Positions 1 to 9,072 of a DNA stretch of 64,000 nucleotides are shown here, one piece after another. The notes beneath the pieces are model-generated. The model was not told the DNA's origin and searched no databases. It saw only the letters and a program-made list of their open reading frames with translations. How positions within the stretch are numbered: position 1 is the first letter of the stretch; each line of letters starts with the position of its first letter. Position numbers and translations under genes: made by a program. The stretch comes from Rikenellaceae bacterium (GTDB taxonomy: Bacteria; Bacteroidota; Bacteroidia; Bacteroidales; Rikenellaceae): assembly GCA_015060005.1 (NCBI GenBank), contig SUZI01000002.1, positions 62,001 through 126,000 of the forward strand, in the 5' to 3' direction.

Positions 1-48
1 GGAGCATACATGCACAGTATGCACCTGCTCGTCTACTGCCATAAAAAA

Positions 49-78
49 TGCGGGAAAGCCATTTTAGGTTTTCCCGCA
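49..78 (-). terminator. Intrinsic terminator of the outer membrane barrel gene
   Basis: A perfect 12-bp inverted repeat (TGCGGGAAAGCC against GGTTTTCCCGCA, with one G-T type position) encloses a 6-nt loop. Read on the minus strand it is followed by a run of T, and it lies 36 bases past the stop of the barrel gene. Confidence 0.75.
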
Positions 79-113
79 CAATTGCTCTTTACTAATTGCT
101 AATTACTCATTGC

Positions 114-3008
114 TTAGAATCGTGGTCCCATACCACCGTGCATTCCGCCACGACCACGACCGCCACCCATAGGTGCCATACCCTCGTAGTCGGTTATCTC
201 GCGTGAGCCCTTCTTGCCGAAGACACGCAGGTTGTAGTTGAACTGAACGGTGAAATAACGTCCGATGACACTATTCCAAGAGTTCTGCGTGAAGCCCGAA
301 CCTGTGGTACGTGCAAACGAGGTGTTTTGGTCGAAGATGTCGTTCACACCGACCATAACCTCGCCAAGGTTATTCTTGAAGAGTTTCTTACCGATATAGG
401 CGTTGCAGAGCGTATATTGGTCGTTATAGTCGTTGGTGTAGCCTATATTCTGCACATATGTAGCACTTGCGGTGAAGGTTATGCCCTTCCAGAATACTGC
501 CTTCAACGAGCCATTTGCCGAGTGGTTGAAATACTCGTTCTTGCCGCTACGGGTAGCCAGCGAGTTGTCCGCCTGGCTATATGTACCGTTCCACGAGAGG
601 GTGAAGTCGATATTCTCCGATATGTTACTACCCAGCACCACGCGTGCGTCGTAGCCCACGTTGGATGCCATATTCTTCTCGCTATTGATATACGATGGTG
701 CCTTGTTGTAGTTCACACCTGCCATAACGTTCAGGTTACACTTGATAGGGTTGATAGGCATACCATACGAGATGTGGGTACGCAAGCTCAGGAAGCCATC
801 GGCATTGCGGAAGGTAGAGTACTGCGTAGGGGTGCTACCTAACTCGGTGATGACATCCTGGGGTATGTGGCTACCGGTATAGATATCCGAGGTGATATAG
901 TCCTGCGTGCTCTGGAACGAGAACATCCACATAAAAGTACGTCCCTTAGTGAGGTTGGTGTAGTTGTAGTGGAAGTTGATGCGGTGAGAGTACGAAGGGT
1001 TCAAATCGCCATTACCGCGTGATACATTCTGCATATCGCGTATGTCGAGTATCTCCTGCAGGTCATCCACATCGGGATTCTCGGTATACGACGACACGAA
1101 CATACGTATAGAGTGCTCCTTGGTGATGTTGAAGTTACCCATCATAAAGTATGTGAAGTCGTTGAAATCACGCTTTATAGGGTCAGCCTTCGGTGTGATG
1201 AACTTACCGTTGAGTGTCGAGTACTGGTAGTTGACGTTGAAGATGAAGGTGTTACGCTCCTTGCTGTAACGGAAGCCAGGTCCGAAGTTATGCTTGTGGT
1301 AGCCCGACACGATGTTGCTCGAGAGCTGCTCATCTATCTCGCCATTGGTGTATGACTCGTCGGCACCGAAGTTCATCGTCTGCTTGTCGCTCTTCTGGTC
1401 GTTGTAGTTCCACGAATAGCGGAAGGTGATAGCCGACACCTTTGACAATGGCTCGGCATAGGTCATCGACGCTGCGAGATTCAGATCGCGTGAGTCGCTG
1501 TCGGTAGAGATATAACGCATCAGAGGCTCGTAGCCCGTAACCTCGCCGGCATCGTCGAATGTAGGCAGTGTCTCTGCTACAGAGTGTGAGCGGTAGTCGC
1601 CCTCGCGACCACGATAGTTCACACGACCGTCGACGGTGAGCAGACGACCAGGCTTACCGAGCAGGATACGATACTGCAGGAACTCGTTGAAACGCAGACC
1701 ATCGCTGCCTCCGCGGTTGCCGCTATTGATGATGTTGTAGAGCGACTCGCCAATCTGCGTACCCTCGGTTGTAGTAAAGCGGTTGAAGTCCTGGAACGAG
1801 AGCGAGGTACGCGACATCAAAGACTGTGTGCGGCTTATACGCCAGTCGAAACGCAGGTTGAGACGGTGGTTGTTGTTAGAGTTGTCGCTCGTGCCACGCT
1901 CCTCGAGTGTGCCGAGATACTCGAGAGGTGCCTCGTACCACTTGGTGAGCTCCGAGAGGTTCTCGGTAGCGGTCTCATTGAAGAAGTAGCTACCCTGCAA
2001 CTTAACCTTATCATCCTTACCCCACGACTTGGTATAGTTCAAGCCGAGAGAGCCTACGTTTGCTACGCCATTCTGTGGACGTACCATCAGTCCGCCCATA
2101 CCGCTGCCTCGTCCCATCTGACCGCCATTCACACCCACGATATCCTCAAACGAGAAGTTCTGCTGGTTGATGTTGTTCAACATACCGATGACCGACAGAC
2201 GGCTTGTGCCGTTGAAGTAGTTGACGTTACCACCTATATTATATTTATGGTGCGAGGTGATGTCGTCGGTCTCGGGCTGATAGCCATAGCCGGCATAGAG
2301 CTTACCGAAGACACCCTGACGCATCGTCTCGTGGGTTACGATGTTGATAGCCTTATAGCCCTCGCCATCGTCCATACCCGAGAACTCGGCATTATCCGAG
2401 AGCTTGTTGAATACCTCAACGCTCTTCACCGTCTCGGCAGGGAGCGAGTTGAGAGCTGTCGAGACATCCTCGCCGAAGAACTCCTTGCCATCGACAAAAA
2501 CCTTCTTGATGGTCTCGCCCTGAGCCTCCACCGTACCGTTGGTAACGGTGATACCGGGCATCTTCTTCAACAATCCCTCGACGTCGGCATCGCTCGCCAC
2601 CTTGAACGACGAGGCGTTGTAGCTTATTGTGTCGCCCTTGGTCGAGGCACGTATAGCCTGCACCTCGAGCGTTACTGTCTCGAGCTTGGTTGCCTCCTCC
2701 TTGAGCTCAAAAGTACCCAGCTGGCGGCTCTTGCCCGAGATGGTTACCTCCTGGCTGAGGGTCTCATAGCCGATGAATTGGATTGTCAGCGTATAGGTGC
2801 CGTTCTTCACACCCTGAAGCGTCGTCTTACCAGCATAAGCCGAGATAGCCTGCTTGGAGTTCTCTGCCTTGTCGACCTCGGTGAGGTCTACCACCGCACC
2901 TGCTACACCCTCCTTCGTAGCGGCATCGACAACAGTAAGTTCAACCTTCTGAGCATACGATACGACAGCCATCACAGCGAAGAGGAGTGTCAAAAATAAC
3001 TTTCTCAT
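114..3008 (-). CDS. Outer membrane beta-barrel protein, TonB-receptor-like, with carboxypeptidase-regulatory-like N-terminus
   Basis: This 964-residue protein starts with a clear signal peptide (MRKLFLTLLFAVMAVVSYAQ). Residues about 20-110 form a CarboxypepD-regulatory-like beta domain, about 115-235 resemble a receptor plug (KVFVDGKEFFGED), and the rest has the alternating aromatic pattern of an outer membrane barrel. The C-terminal 20 residues are Gly/Met/Arg-rich (GGGRGRGGMHGGMG), which is unusual for a barrel end. It matches the Bacteroidota outer-membrane-beta-barrel family related to TonB-dependent receptors. No SusD partner is next to it, so a glycan PUL role is not supported and the substrate is unknown. 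It is monocistronic, with its own terminator downstream and a TATCTTTG -7 box on the minus strand at 3081-3088. Confidence 0.85.
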   Translation of the reverse strand: MRKLFLTLLFAVMAVVSYAQKVELTVVDAATKEGVAGAVVDLTEVDKAENSKQAISAYAGKTTLQGVKNGTYTLTIQFIGYETLSQEVTISGKSRQLGTFELKEEATKLETVTLEVQAIRASTKGDTISYNASSFKVASDADVEGLLKKMPGITVTNGTVEAQGETIKKVFVDGKEFFGEDVSTALNSLPAETVKSVEVFNKLSDNAEFSGMDDGEGYKAINIVTHETMRQGVFGKLYAGYGYQPETDDITSHHKYNIGGNVNYFNGTSRLSVIGMLNNINQQNFSFEDIVGVNGGQMGRGSGMGGLMVRPQNGVANVGSLGLNYTKSWGKDDKVKLQGSYFFNETATENLSELTKWYEAPLEYLGTLEERGTSDNSNNNHRLNLRFDWRISRTQSLMSRTSLSFQDFNRFTTTEGTQIGESLYNIINSGNRGGSDGLRFNEFLQYRILLGKPGRLLTVDGRVNYRGREGDYRSHSVAETLPTFDDAGEVTGYEPLMRYISTDSDSRDLNLAASMTYAEPLSKVSAITFRYSWNYNDQKSDKQTMNFGADESYTNGEIDEQLSSNIVSGYHKHNFGPGFRYSKERNTFIFNVNYQYSTLNGKFITPKADPIKRDFNDFTYFMMGNFNITKEHSIRMFVSSYTENPDVDDLQEILDIRDMQNVSRGNGDLNPSYSHRINFHYNYTNLTKGRTFMWMFSFQSTQDYITSDIYTGSHIPQDVITELGSTPTQYSTFRNADGFLSLRTHISYGMPINPIKCNLNVMAGVNYNKAPSYINSEKNMASNVGYDARVVLGSNISENIDFTLSWNGTYSQADNSLATRSGKNEYFNHSANGSLKAVFWKGITFTASATYVQNIGYTNDYNDQYTLCNAYIGKKLFKNNLGEVMVGVNDIFDQNTSFARTTGSGFTQNSWNSVIGRYFTVQFNYNLRVFGKKGSREITDYEGMAPMGGGRGRGGMHGGMGPRF

Positions 3009-3243
3009 TATCCTGAAATCTTTTGTTTATTTTCGCGATTGTCAAAAAAATCTTTTCTGCGTAACGATTTTTTTCGCGGGCAAAGATAGTCAAATATATT
3101 TGCCTCGCTCCCTCAGGCAGGGTGAAACGCCCAAAAAGGGGTGTCAACTAACCTAAATCACACCCAAAAAAATCGTTCTCGGCTTAAGACACACAAAAAA
3201 AGAGGGAGTCATCCTCCTTCGTACAACTCTGTATCGTCTGCAC

Positions 3244-3335
3244 AAAATCGCGTGCCGCCCTTTCTCAAAATCGTCTGCCACCCTTTCTCAAAATCGTCTG
3301 CCGCCCTTTCTCAAAATCGCGTGTCGCCCCCCCCT
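3244..3335. repeat. Four tandem copies of a 23-bp unit
   Basis: AAAATCG begins at 3244, 3267, 3290 and 3313, an exact period of 23. The unit reads roughly AAAATCGTCTGCCGCCCTTT plus CTC, with small variation in the CGTCTGCC part. Confidence 0.85.
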
Positions 3336-3350
3336 TTACACAAAAAAACA

Positions 3351-3375
3351 GGGAGCCAAACAAAGTCTGGCTCCC
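3351..3375. terminator. Terminator-like hairpin
   Basis: GGGAGCCA pairs with TGGCTCCC around a 9-nt loop. It is flanked by A-rich DNA on one side and could stop transcription leaving the response regulator gene on the minus strand. Confidence 0.5.
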
Positions 3376-3584
3376 CCCGAAAAACAACCTAAATCCATTA
3401 TTACCCCATAATGGTGAGGTGGGACTCTATCCTAAAACGGATTTTGAGTTTTTTTGCCTCCTGAAGGGCAGAAGGCAACCCATAATTTTCATTAACCAAC
3501 TAATACTCCGCTACAAATATATATAACAAAATGGTTTATTCGTACATAAAATCGGTCAAACGCCACATATTGGGGGTGAAACGA

Positions 3585-4361
3585 CTAATTGGCGGGTTGA
3601 ATCACCGTAAGCCACTGTTTGAACTCGGGCACACGAGCCTTGCTGATGATGATTTTCTCGGGTGTCTCGACCTTGAGGTTGAGAGCCAAACGCGAGCCAA
3701 ACCAGATGGCTATATCCTTCACCGCCTCGCGTGCGATGATAAACTGGCGGTTGGCACGGAAGAACTCCGACGCAGGGAGCGACGCCTGCAACTGCTCCAG
3801 AGTGCGGTCTATCGGGAAACACTGACCATCGAAGGTGGTAGCAGTAACACGCTCATTAGAGGTGTAGAAGAATGCCACCTGCTCTATTGCCAGCGGTATG
3901 AGCTTATCCTTGTGGTGGATGAGGAAGACACGCTCCCGCTCCTCACGTTTCTGCTCGACGAGCTGCTCCACCTTGGTGCGGTAGGTCTGCTCCTCGGTAG
4001 ATGTGAGGCGTGAGAACTTCTCCAACGCAAAACGTATCTCCTCCTCCTTGATAGGCTTGAGGATGTAGTCTATGGAGTTGACCTTGAAGGCTTTGATGGC
4101 ATACTCGTCGTAGGCTGTGGTGAAGACTATGGGGGCATCGACCTGCACCTTATCCATAATCTTGAACGACTCGCCATCGGCTAAGTGTATATCCATAAAT
4201 ATAAGGTCGGGCTGCGGATGTGTGCTCTCGCTGAAGAACTCGACACTCTCCTCGACACTCTCCAACACATCTATCACCTCCGCCTCGGGAGCTACCTTAC
4301 GCAATATTGCCTTGAGGTTTACCGCAGCAGCGGTCTCATCCTCGATAATGAGAAATTTCAT
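3585..4361 (-). CDS. LytTR-family response regulator
   Basis: This 258-residue protein has an N-terminal receiver domain (acidic pocket IIEDE at 5-9, phospho-acceptor D57 in FMDIHLADG, conserved Lys in YILKPI) and a C-terminal LytTR DNA-binding domain from about residue 145. I chose the ATG at 4361 (MKFLIIEDE) over the upstream in-frame TTG at 4370. Regulators of this family act with LytS-type kinases, usually encoded next door. No kinase is adjacent here, but one at 35924-37237 likewise lacks a regulator neighbour. The gene lies 76 bases downstream of ybeY on the same strand and may be read through from it. Confidence 0.93.
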   Translation of the reverse strand: MKFLIIEDETAAAVNLKAILRKVAPEAEVIDVLESVEESVEFFSESTHPQPDLIFMDIHLADGESFKIMDKVQVDAPIVFTTAYDEYAIKAFKVNSIDYILKPIKEEEIRFALEKFSRLTSTEEQTYRTKVEQLVEQKREERERVFLIHHKDKLIPLAIEQVAFFYTSNERVTATTFDGQCFPIDRTLEQLQASLPASEFFRANRQFIIAREAVKDIAIWFGSRLALNLKVETPEKIIISKARVPEFKQWLTVIQPAN

Positions 4362-4446
4362 AGAATTCAAAATTAAGGGTGAAGGGGCGGTTAATGGGTT
4401 GTTCGGGTTGCTGGGTTCTGGGCTGCTGAAAGGGTTGCTTCGTTAT

Positions 4447-4866
4447 CTAAAACAGAGCCAGATATTTATCCTCCTTGCGGTGCATCATCTTCTCGGCTGA
4501 GGGGCTCTTGTCCCTCTGTCCGCACAGGTGAAGCACACCGTGCACCACCACACGTCGCATCTCATCGCGAAAACGTGTGCCATAGATGCGGGCGTTATCT
4601 CGCACCGTCTCCACGTCGATAAACACGTCGCCTGCCACCACACGTGTGCCCTTACGGTCGCTGTAATCGAAGGTGATGATATCGGTGTAGTAGTCGTGGT
4701 GGAGAAACTCCTTGTTTATCTCCAAGTGTCGCTCCGACGAGCAGAAGATGTAGTTCACGTCGCCCAACGTGTAGCCCTCAGCCTCGGCTACGCGTGCTAA
4801 CCACGCCGCTGTGCGACGTTTCTCGGGGAGGCGAAATGTTGTCGAGTCGTTGTAGTATCGTACCAT
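4447..4866 (-). CDS. ybeY: Endoribonuclease YbeY (rRNA maturation)
   Basis: At 139 residues this is of normal family length. YbeY is a metal-dependent RNase in 16S rRNA 3'-end processing and ribosome quality control. The metal site reads H109-x3-H113-x5-D119 (HGVLHLCGQRDK), with Asp where proteobacterial enzymes have the third His. I recall Asp there as common in Bacteroidota, so activity is probably kept. The gene starts 3 bases after the EnvC-like gene stops, in one transcription unit with the TPR gene. In many Bacteroidota ybeY is followed by mnmG. Here mnmG is 31 kb away and a response regulator follows. Confidence 0.93.
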   Translation of the reverse strand: MVRYYNDSTTFRLPEKRRTAAWLARVAEAEGYTLGDVNYIFCSSERHLEINKEFLHHDYYTDIITFDYSDRKGTRVVAGDVFIDVETVRDNARIYGTRFRDEMRRVVVHGVLHLCGQRDKSPSAEKMMHRKEDKYLALF

Positions 4867-4869
4867 AGT

Positions 4870-6015
4870 CTATTTACGTTTGAAGCAGTCCGAGGCTTTC
4901 AACACCTGCTTGGGGTTGGGGGCATATATGCCGAAGACCATTCTATACTCTATCTGTGCCGAGGTGATGTTGATGGCAGCACCTATCGTGCCTATGGTCT
5001 GCTTCTCGACAACCACATCCTTCACCTTGACCTTCACGTCGGCGAGGTTGGAGTAGGAGGTTATATAATCACCGTGGGCGATGAAGACATCCCACATTCC
5101 CGTAACCTTATTCTGGCGTATGTCTATCACCTTACCCTCGTATATCGACCTCACGCGGCTACCCTTCTTACCCACTATCTCTGCCATATTCTTCTTATAC
5201 TCACGCACCGTGCCACCCACGACAGGGAGCGTCAGACCTGTGGTCTTCGCCGAGAACGAAGCACCTGCCGTATTACCCTTGGTCATCTTACGCAGTGCCG
5301 CCACAGCAGCATCTAAGTTCTCCTCCGCCTCGACCTTCTCCCTGAGCGAGCGTCGCTCGTCGGCTGTGAGCTTCTTTATCTCTCGCTGCACCGCCGCCAC
5401 ATCGCCCTTCAGTCGGTCGCGATGTTGCTCGGTCTTGCGGCGTGTCGCCTCCAAGTCGGCACGTTTGTCATTCAGGGCTGCCCGCTCGCGTAACACCTTA
5501 TCCGACAGCGAGTCTATGAGGCGTATGCGTGCCTTACGCACCTCTGCCACCGAGCGTATGTTGGCTATGCGTCGTGCCGCATCGACAAAGTTGGTCGACG
5601 CCAGCAGGTAGAGGGCATAGTTGTTCTGGCGGTAGTTGCGATATGCCTCACGCACCATCTCGGCATAGAGCTCTCGCTCACGTGCCACGACACCGTCCAA
5701 CGAGTCTATAAGGCGGTTTTTCGACTTTATCTCGCTCTGCAACGAAAGCATCTGCTGCTCGGTCTGTCGGAGCAGTCGCTCGCGGTCGCTTATCTGACGC
5801 GACATCTGCTGCACACGGGTGTTCTTCGAGCGTTTATCCTTCTGTATCTTGGCTATCTCCCTATCGCGTTGAGCTATCTGGCTCTCCAACTGCTCAATCT
5901 TCTTCTTTTGTGCCTCTATCTCCTTCGTGCTCTGGGCATAGCAGGGTGTGGCGAGGGCTATCGCAGCCACCACCAATGCGACACATACTATCTTGAGTCG
6001 TCGTACCATCGTCAT
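4870..6015 (-). CDS. EnvC-like murein hydrolase activator (degenerate M23/LytM)
   Basis: The protein (381 residues) has a signal peptide, a long coiled coil of about 30-250 rich in K, E, R and Q, and a C-terminal M23/LytM fold. In the motif AHGDYITSYSNL the catalytic HxH of active M23 peptidases is replaced by SxN, so zinc cannot bind normally. This matches EnvC/NlpD-type activators, which switch on division amidases rather than cut peptidoglycan. The ATG directly abuts the TAG stop of the TPR gene (TAGATG), indicating translational coupling. A second ATG lies two codons in. Confidence 0.9.
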   Translation of the reverse strand: MTMVRRLKIVCVALVVAAIALATPCYAQSTKEIEAQKKKIEQLESQIAQRDREIAKIQKDKRSKNTRVQQMSRQISDRERLLRQTEQQMLSLQSEIKSKNRLIDSLDGVVARERELYAEMVREAYRNYRQNNYALYLLASTNFVDAARRIANIRSVAEVRKARIRLIDSLSDKVLRERAALNDKRADLEATRRKTEQHRDRLKGDVAAVQREIKKLTADERRSLREKVEAEENLDAAVAALRKMTKGNTAGASFSAKTTGLTLPVVGGTVREYKKNMAEIVGKKGSRVRSIYEGKVIDIRQNKVTGMWDVFIAHGDYITSYSNLADVKVKVKDVVVEKQTIGTIGAAINITSAQIEYRMVFGIYAPNPKQVLKASDCFKRK

Positions 6016-7875
6016 CTATCGCTCTGTATTATATTGCATCTTGGGTTTCACATCCCGCTCTAAAAGTCCTAAGCGGAACTCCACCGCCTCACGCTCGGCA
6101 CCATACTGCAACGCACGCTGCCAATAGCTCTTCGCCAAGGCGTAGTTCTCCAACGCATAGAGTATGTCGCCATAGTGCATCTGCAGGTCGGCACTCTCGC
6201 CCTCGTCCAACGCCAACGCCTGACGCATAAGACGTTGTGCCTCGGCGTGCTCACCTCTGAGGTGAAGTATCCAGGCGTAGGTGTCGAGGTTTGAGGCGTT
6301 GCGGTCAAGCTCGACAGCTCGGCTCGCCATCTGCTCGGCTCGCTCCAGCTGTGAGCCCTCGAGCGAGAGGAAGTAGGCGTAGTTGTTGAGCACCGCCGCA
6401 TTGTCGTAATAGTACAAAAGGGCTTTTTCGTAGTACATATAGCTCCTCTGCCTTGCCTTCGCAGCACTCATCCTGACGGGGTAACGCGATGTGTCGCGAC
6501 GCACTCCCGCCCTGTCTAAAGCCTCACGTCGCTCACGTATGGAGTGATACACGTCGCCTATGTAGCCGAGAATCTCGCCTCGCAGTGTATCGTTGGTAGC
6601 CATCTGCTCGGCACGCTCGAAGCTGCGTATACATCCCATAAGGTCGCCCTTAATCTGCTGTGTAGCACCACGATGGAGGTGGAGTGTGGGCGACGTGGGG
6701 AAGATGTCGAGTGCCCGCTGGGTGTAGTGTGCCACAGAGTCATACTGCTCGAGGTAGTTGTGGATATCTATCACCGCAATGTAGTACTCCTCGCGTGGTG
6801 GCTCATCCGTCAGGTGGCGTTTGTAGAGCGTAAGGCACGACTCTATGTCGCTCATATAGATGTAGTGCGAGCCCAACAAATCCAATGCCTCGGGCTTCTC
6901 GGGATACTGCTTGTAGAGCGAGAGTATCATCTGTGCTATGTCAAAGACATAGGCGTTGTACATCTGGCGGTCATCGACCAACGTCTTCACCGCCTTATAC
7001 TTCATGTCGAAGTCCCAATCGGGCAGGGCAATAATCTGCACCATAACCTTCATATAGGGTGTCATCTGCTTACGCTGGTAGTAGTATTCGCCCAGACGCA
7101 GCAGGTTTCTCGCCGAAAGCGAATCGCGTCGCACAGCCTCTATGTAGAGCTGCTCCGCCAACGAGTCCTTCTTGTTGGCGGCATACATCTCGCCGAGGCG
7201 TTCCATATTATCCTCCGAGGGGTTTGCCTCGTATGCCATACGTGCCTCACGCTCGGCAAGCAGCGTCTGTCCTGTGCGGTAGAGCATAAAGAGCTTCAGC
7301 TCGGCAAGGGCATCTATACGCCCAAAGAGCGTCTCCGAAGTGGCGATGAGCTCTATGCCCTCGTCATATCTGCCCTCCCGTGAGAGCAGCCACGCCAGGA
7401 TGTAGTAGTTCTCGGGGTTCTTGGGCTCGAGCTCCACTATGCGGCGGTATTGCTCTATGGCTTGCTCCATCATCCTGTTCTGCATCAACGCCTCGCCATA
7501 GCTCTTGGCATACCAGAGCGACGTGGTGTCGCTACGGTAGGCACTCTCGGCGTGTCGCAGAGCCATCGCAGGGTTGTGTCGCATAGCACTCGTCGCCAAA
7601 GAGTGGTGTGCCGGAGCATAGGATGAGTCGCTGGCAATCATCTCACGCAGCAGGGCATAGCCTCGCACCGTATCGCGAGAGATGTGCAGCAGCTTGAGTG
7701 CCTCGACATAGCGGTATCGCTCCGACGTGGTGTCGCGAGCAATAACTATCGTATCATTGCGAACAATACCTCCCGCCTTATGGCGTGTTATGGGCAACGA
7801 GCGTTGTGCCGCCACCTCGCCCACCGACAAGAGAGCAGCCACAGCTACAAGAAGGTATTTCGCTACACAATTCAA
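6016..7875 (-). CDS. Exported tetratricopeptide-repeat protein
   Basis: The 619-residue product has a signal peptide (KYLLVAVAALLSVGEVAAQ) and helical TPR repeats through most of its length, for example near YYILAWLLSREGRYDEGIEL and LNNYAYFLSLEGSQLERAEQ. It is likely a periplasmic or lipid-anchored scaffold. The only sensible start is a TTG at 7875, since a stop lies four codons upstream and the signal peptide has no ATG. It heads the TPR-EnvC-ybeY run. A TPR protein upstream of an M23 protein and ybeY is a recurring Bacteroidales order as I recall it, hinting at a cell-wall role, but the function is unproven. Confidence 0.87.
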   Translation of the reverse strand: MNCVAKYLLVAVAALLSVGEVAAQRSLPITRHKAGGIVRNDTIVIARDTTSERYRYVEALKLLHISRDTVRGYALLREMIASDSSYAPAHHSLATSAMRHNPAMALRHAESAYRSDTTSLWYAKSYGEALMQNRMMEQAIEQYRRIVELEPKNPENYYILAWLLSREGRYDEGIELIATSETLFGRIDALAELKLFMLYRTGQTLLAEREARMAYEANPSEDNMERLGEMYAANKKDSLAEQLYIEAVRRDSLSARNLLRLGEYYYQRKQMTPYMKVMVQIIALPDWDFDMKYKAVKTLVDDRQMYNAYVFDIAQMILSLYKQYPEKPEALDLLGSHYIYMSDIESCLTLYKRHLTDEPPREEYYIAVIDIHNYLEQYDSVAHYTQRALDIFPTSPTLHLHRGATQQIKGDLMGCIRSFERAEQMATNDTLRGEILGYIGDVYHSIRERREALDRAGVRRDTSRYPVRMSAAKARQRSYMYYEKALLYYYDNAAVLNNYAYFLSLEGSQLERAEQMASRAVELDRNASNLDTYAWILHLRGEHAEAQRLMRQALALDEGESADLQMHYGDILYALENYALAKSYWQRALQYGAEREAVEFRLGLLERDVKPKMQYNTER

Positions 7876-7955
7876 AAATTTATACTATTTTAAGGGATAT
7901 TAAAGGTTATTAAGGGTTATTAAAGTCGCAATTAAGAACCTTTTACCTTTCAGTC

Positions 7956-8999
7956 CTACAAAGCATCGTCGAACTGGTGGAGGAAACGTACGTCGTTCTC
8001 GAAGTAGAGTCTCAAGTCCTTCACTCCATACTTCAACATAGCGATACGCTCAACTCCCATACCAAACGCAAAGCCCGAATACTTCTTCGAGTCAATGCCG
8101 CTCGCCTCCAATACGTTAGGGTCTACCATACCGCAGCCCATAATCTCCAGCCAGCCTGTACCCTTGCAGACGTTACAGCCCTTGCCGCCGCAGAGGTTGC
8201 ACGACACATCGACCTCAGCCGATGGCTCGGTGAATGGGAAGTACGAAGGACGCATACGTATGGTCGCAGTCTCGCCGAAGAGCTCCTTGGCGAAGTAGAG
8301 TATCGACTGCTTCATATCGGCAAACGACACACCCTCGTCGATGAACAAGCCCTCGACCTGGTGGAAGATGCAGTGTGCACGATACGAGATAGCCTCGTTA
8401 CGGAACACACGACCCGGGCAGACGATGCGGATAGGTGGCTTCTGATGCTCCATAGCACGCACCTGGATAGATGAGGTGTGGGTACGCAGCAACAAATCCT
8501 TCACGTTAGGCTCGTTCGACTGCTTCTCCACGAAGAATGTATCCTGCATATCGCGTGCAGGGTGCGAGAGAGGGAAGTTCAGAGCCGAAAAGACGTGCCA
8601 GTCATCCTCAATCTCGGGGCCCTCGGCTACGGTGTAACCTAAGCGAGAGAAAATCTCCACAATCTGATTCTTCACAATCGAGATAGGGTGGCGTGTGCCA
8701 TCAGCCGATGCTGCCGCAGGGCGTGTCATATCGCCCACCTTCTCTGCCGAGGTGGCAGCAGCTGCCGAGAGCTCCTCCTTCAGGGCGTTGATACGCTCCT
8801 GGGCGGTCTGCTTCAGCAGGTTAATCTTCTGTCCCAACTCACGTTTCTGCTCGGCAGGCACGCTCTTAAACTGCTCCATCAGGGCATTCAACTCACCCTT
8901 CTTACCAAGTATGCGGATACGCAACTCCTCCACCTCGGCGGCACTCTTGGGTGCTGCCTCCTGGACTGTTTTGAGCAACTCTTCAATCTTATTAATCAT
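7956..8999 (-). CDS. pheS: Phenylalanyl-tRNA synthetase alpha subunit
   Basis: This 347-residue enzyme joins phenylalanine to tRNA-Phe as the catalytic half of the alpha2-beta2 synthetase. It shows the N-terminal coiled coil (1-90), the class II motifs (RTHTSSIQVRAM, FRNEAISYRAHCIFHQVEG, GFAFGMGVERIAML) and a Cys-rich insert (CNLCGGKGCNVCKGTGW) like other Bacteroidota PheS. pheT is not next to it. The divergent patatin gene starts 73 bases upstream, and a minus-strand -7 box (TAACTTTG) lies at 9055-9062. Confidence 0.98.
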   Translation of the reverse strand: MINKIEELLKTVQEAAPKSAAEVEELRIRILGKKGELNALMEQFKSVPAEQKRELGQKINLLKQTAQERINALKEELSAAAATSAEKVGDMTRPAAASADGTRHPISIVKNQIVEIFSRLGYTVAEGPEIEDDWHVFSALNFPLSHPARDMQDTFFVEKQSNEPNVKDLLLRTHTSSIQVRAMEHQKPPIRIVCPGRVFRNEAISYRAHCIFHQVEGLFIDEGVSFADMKQSILYFAKELFGETATIRMRPSYFPFTEPSAEVDVSCNLCGGKGCNVCKGTGWLEIMGCGMVDPNVLEASGIDSKKYSGFAFGMGVERIAMLKYGVKDLRLYFENDVRFLHQFDDAL

Positions 9000-9002
9000 A
9001 GA

Positions 9003-9062
9003 TTTTGACTTTTATATTATTTTCGATATTTTTGTCGTTAGTAAATATAACGTACAAAGTTA
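9003..9062. promoter_or_regulatory. Divergent promoters between pheS and the patatin gene
   Basis: On the plus strand, TTTTG at 9003-9007 and TATTTTTG at 9027-9034 are 19 bases apart, the classic Bacteroidota -33/-7 arrangement for the patatin gene at 9073. On the minus strand a TAACTTTG -7 box at 9062-9055 points toward pheS. Confidence 0.65.
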
Positions 9063-9072
9063 CGAAAAAAAT

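Larger units (their letters stand above)
3009..3584. other. Intergenic region with promoter, 23-bp tandem repeat and terminator-like hairpin
   Basis: No convincing gene is present. The region holds the minus-strand -7 box of the barrel gene (3081-3088), four tandem copies of a 23-bp unit at about 3244-3335, and a hairpin at 3351-3375. The predicted reading frame at 3141-3392 is low-complexity translation of the repeats. Confidence 0.6.

Noticed and set aside
1866..2999. 377-residue open frame on the plus strand
   Set aside because: It is the reverse complement of the outer membrane barrel gene, has no domain features, and similar long shadows occur opposite other GC-rich genes.
3244..3335. 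CRISPR array
   Set aside because: The 23-bp units are contiguous with no spacers, and no cas genes are seen.
8695..9072. N-terminal extension of the patatin gene
   Set aside because: It runs through the reverse of pheS and lacks a signal peptide; a signal peptide and promoter support the ATG at 9073.
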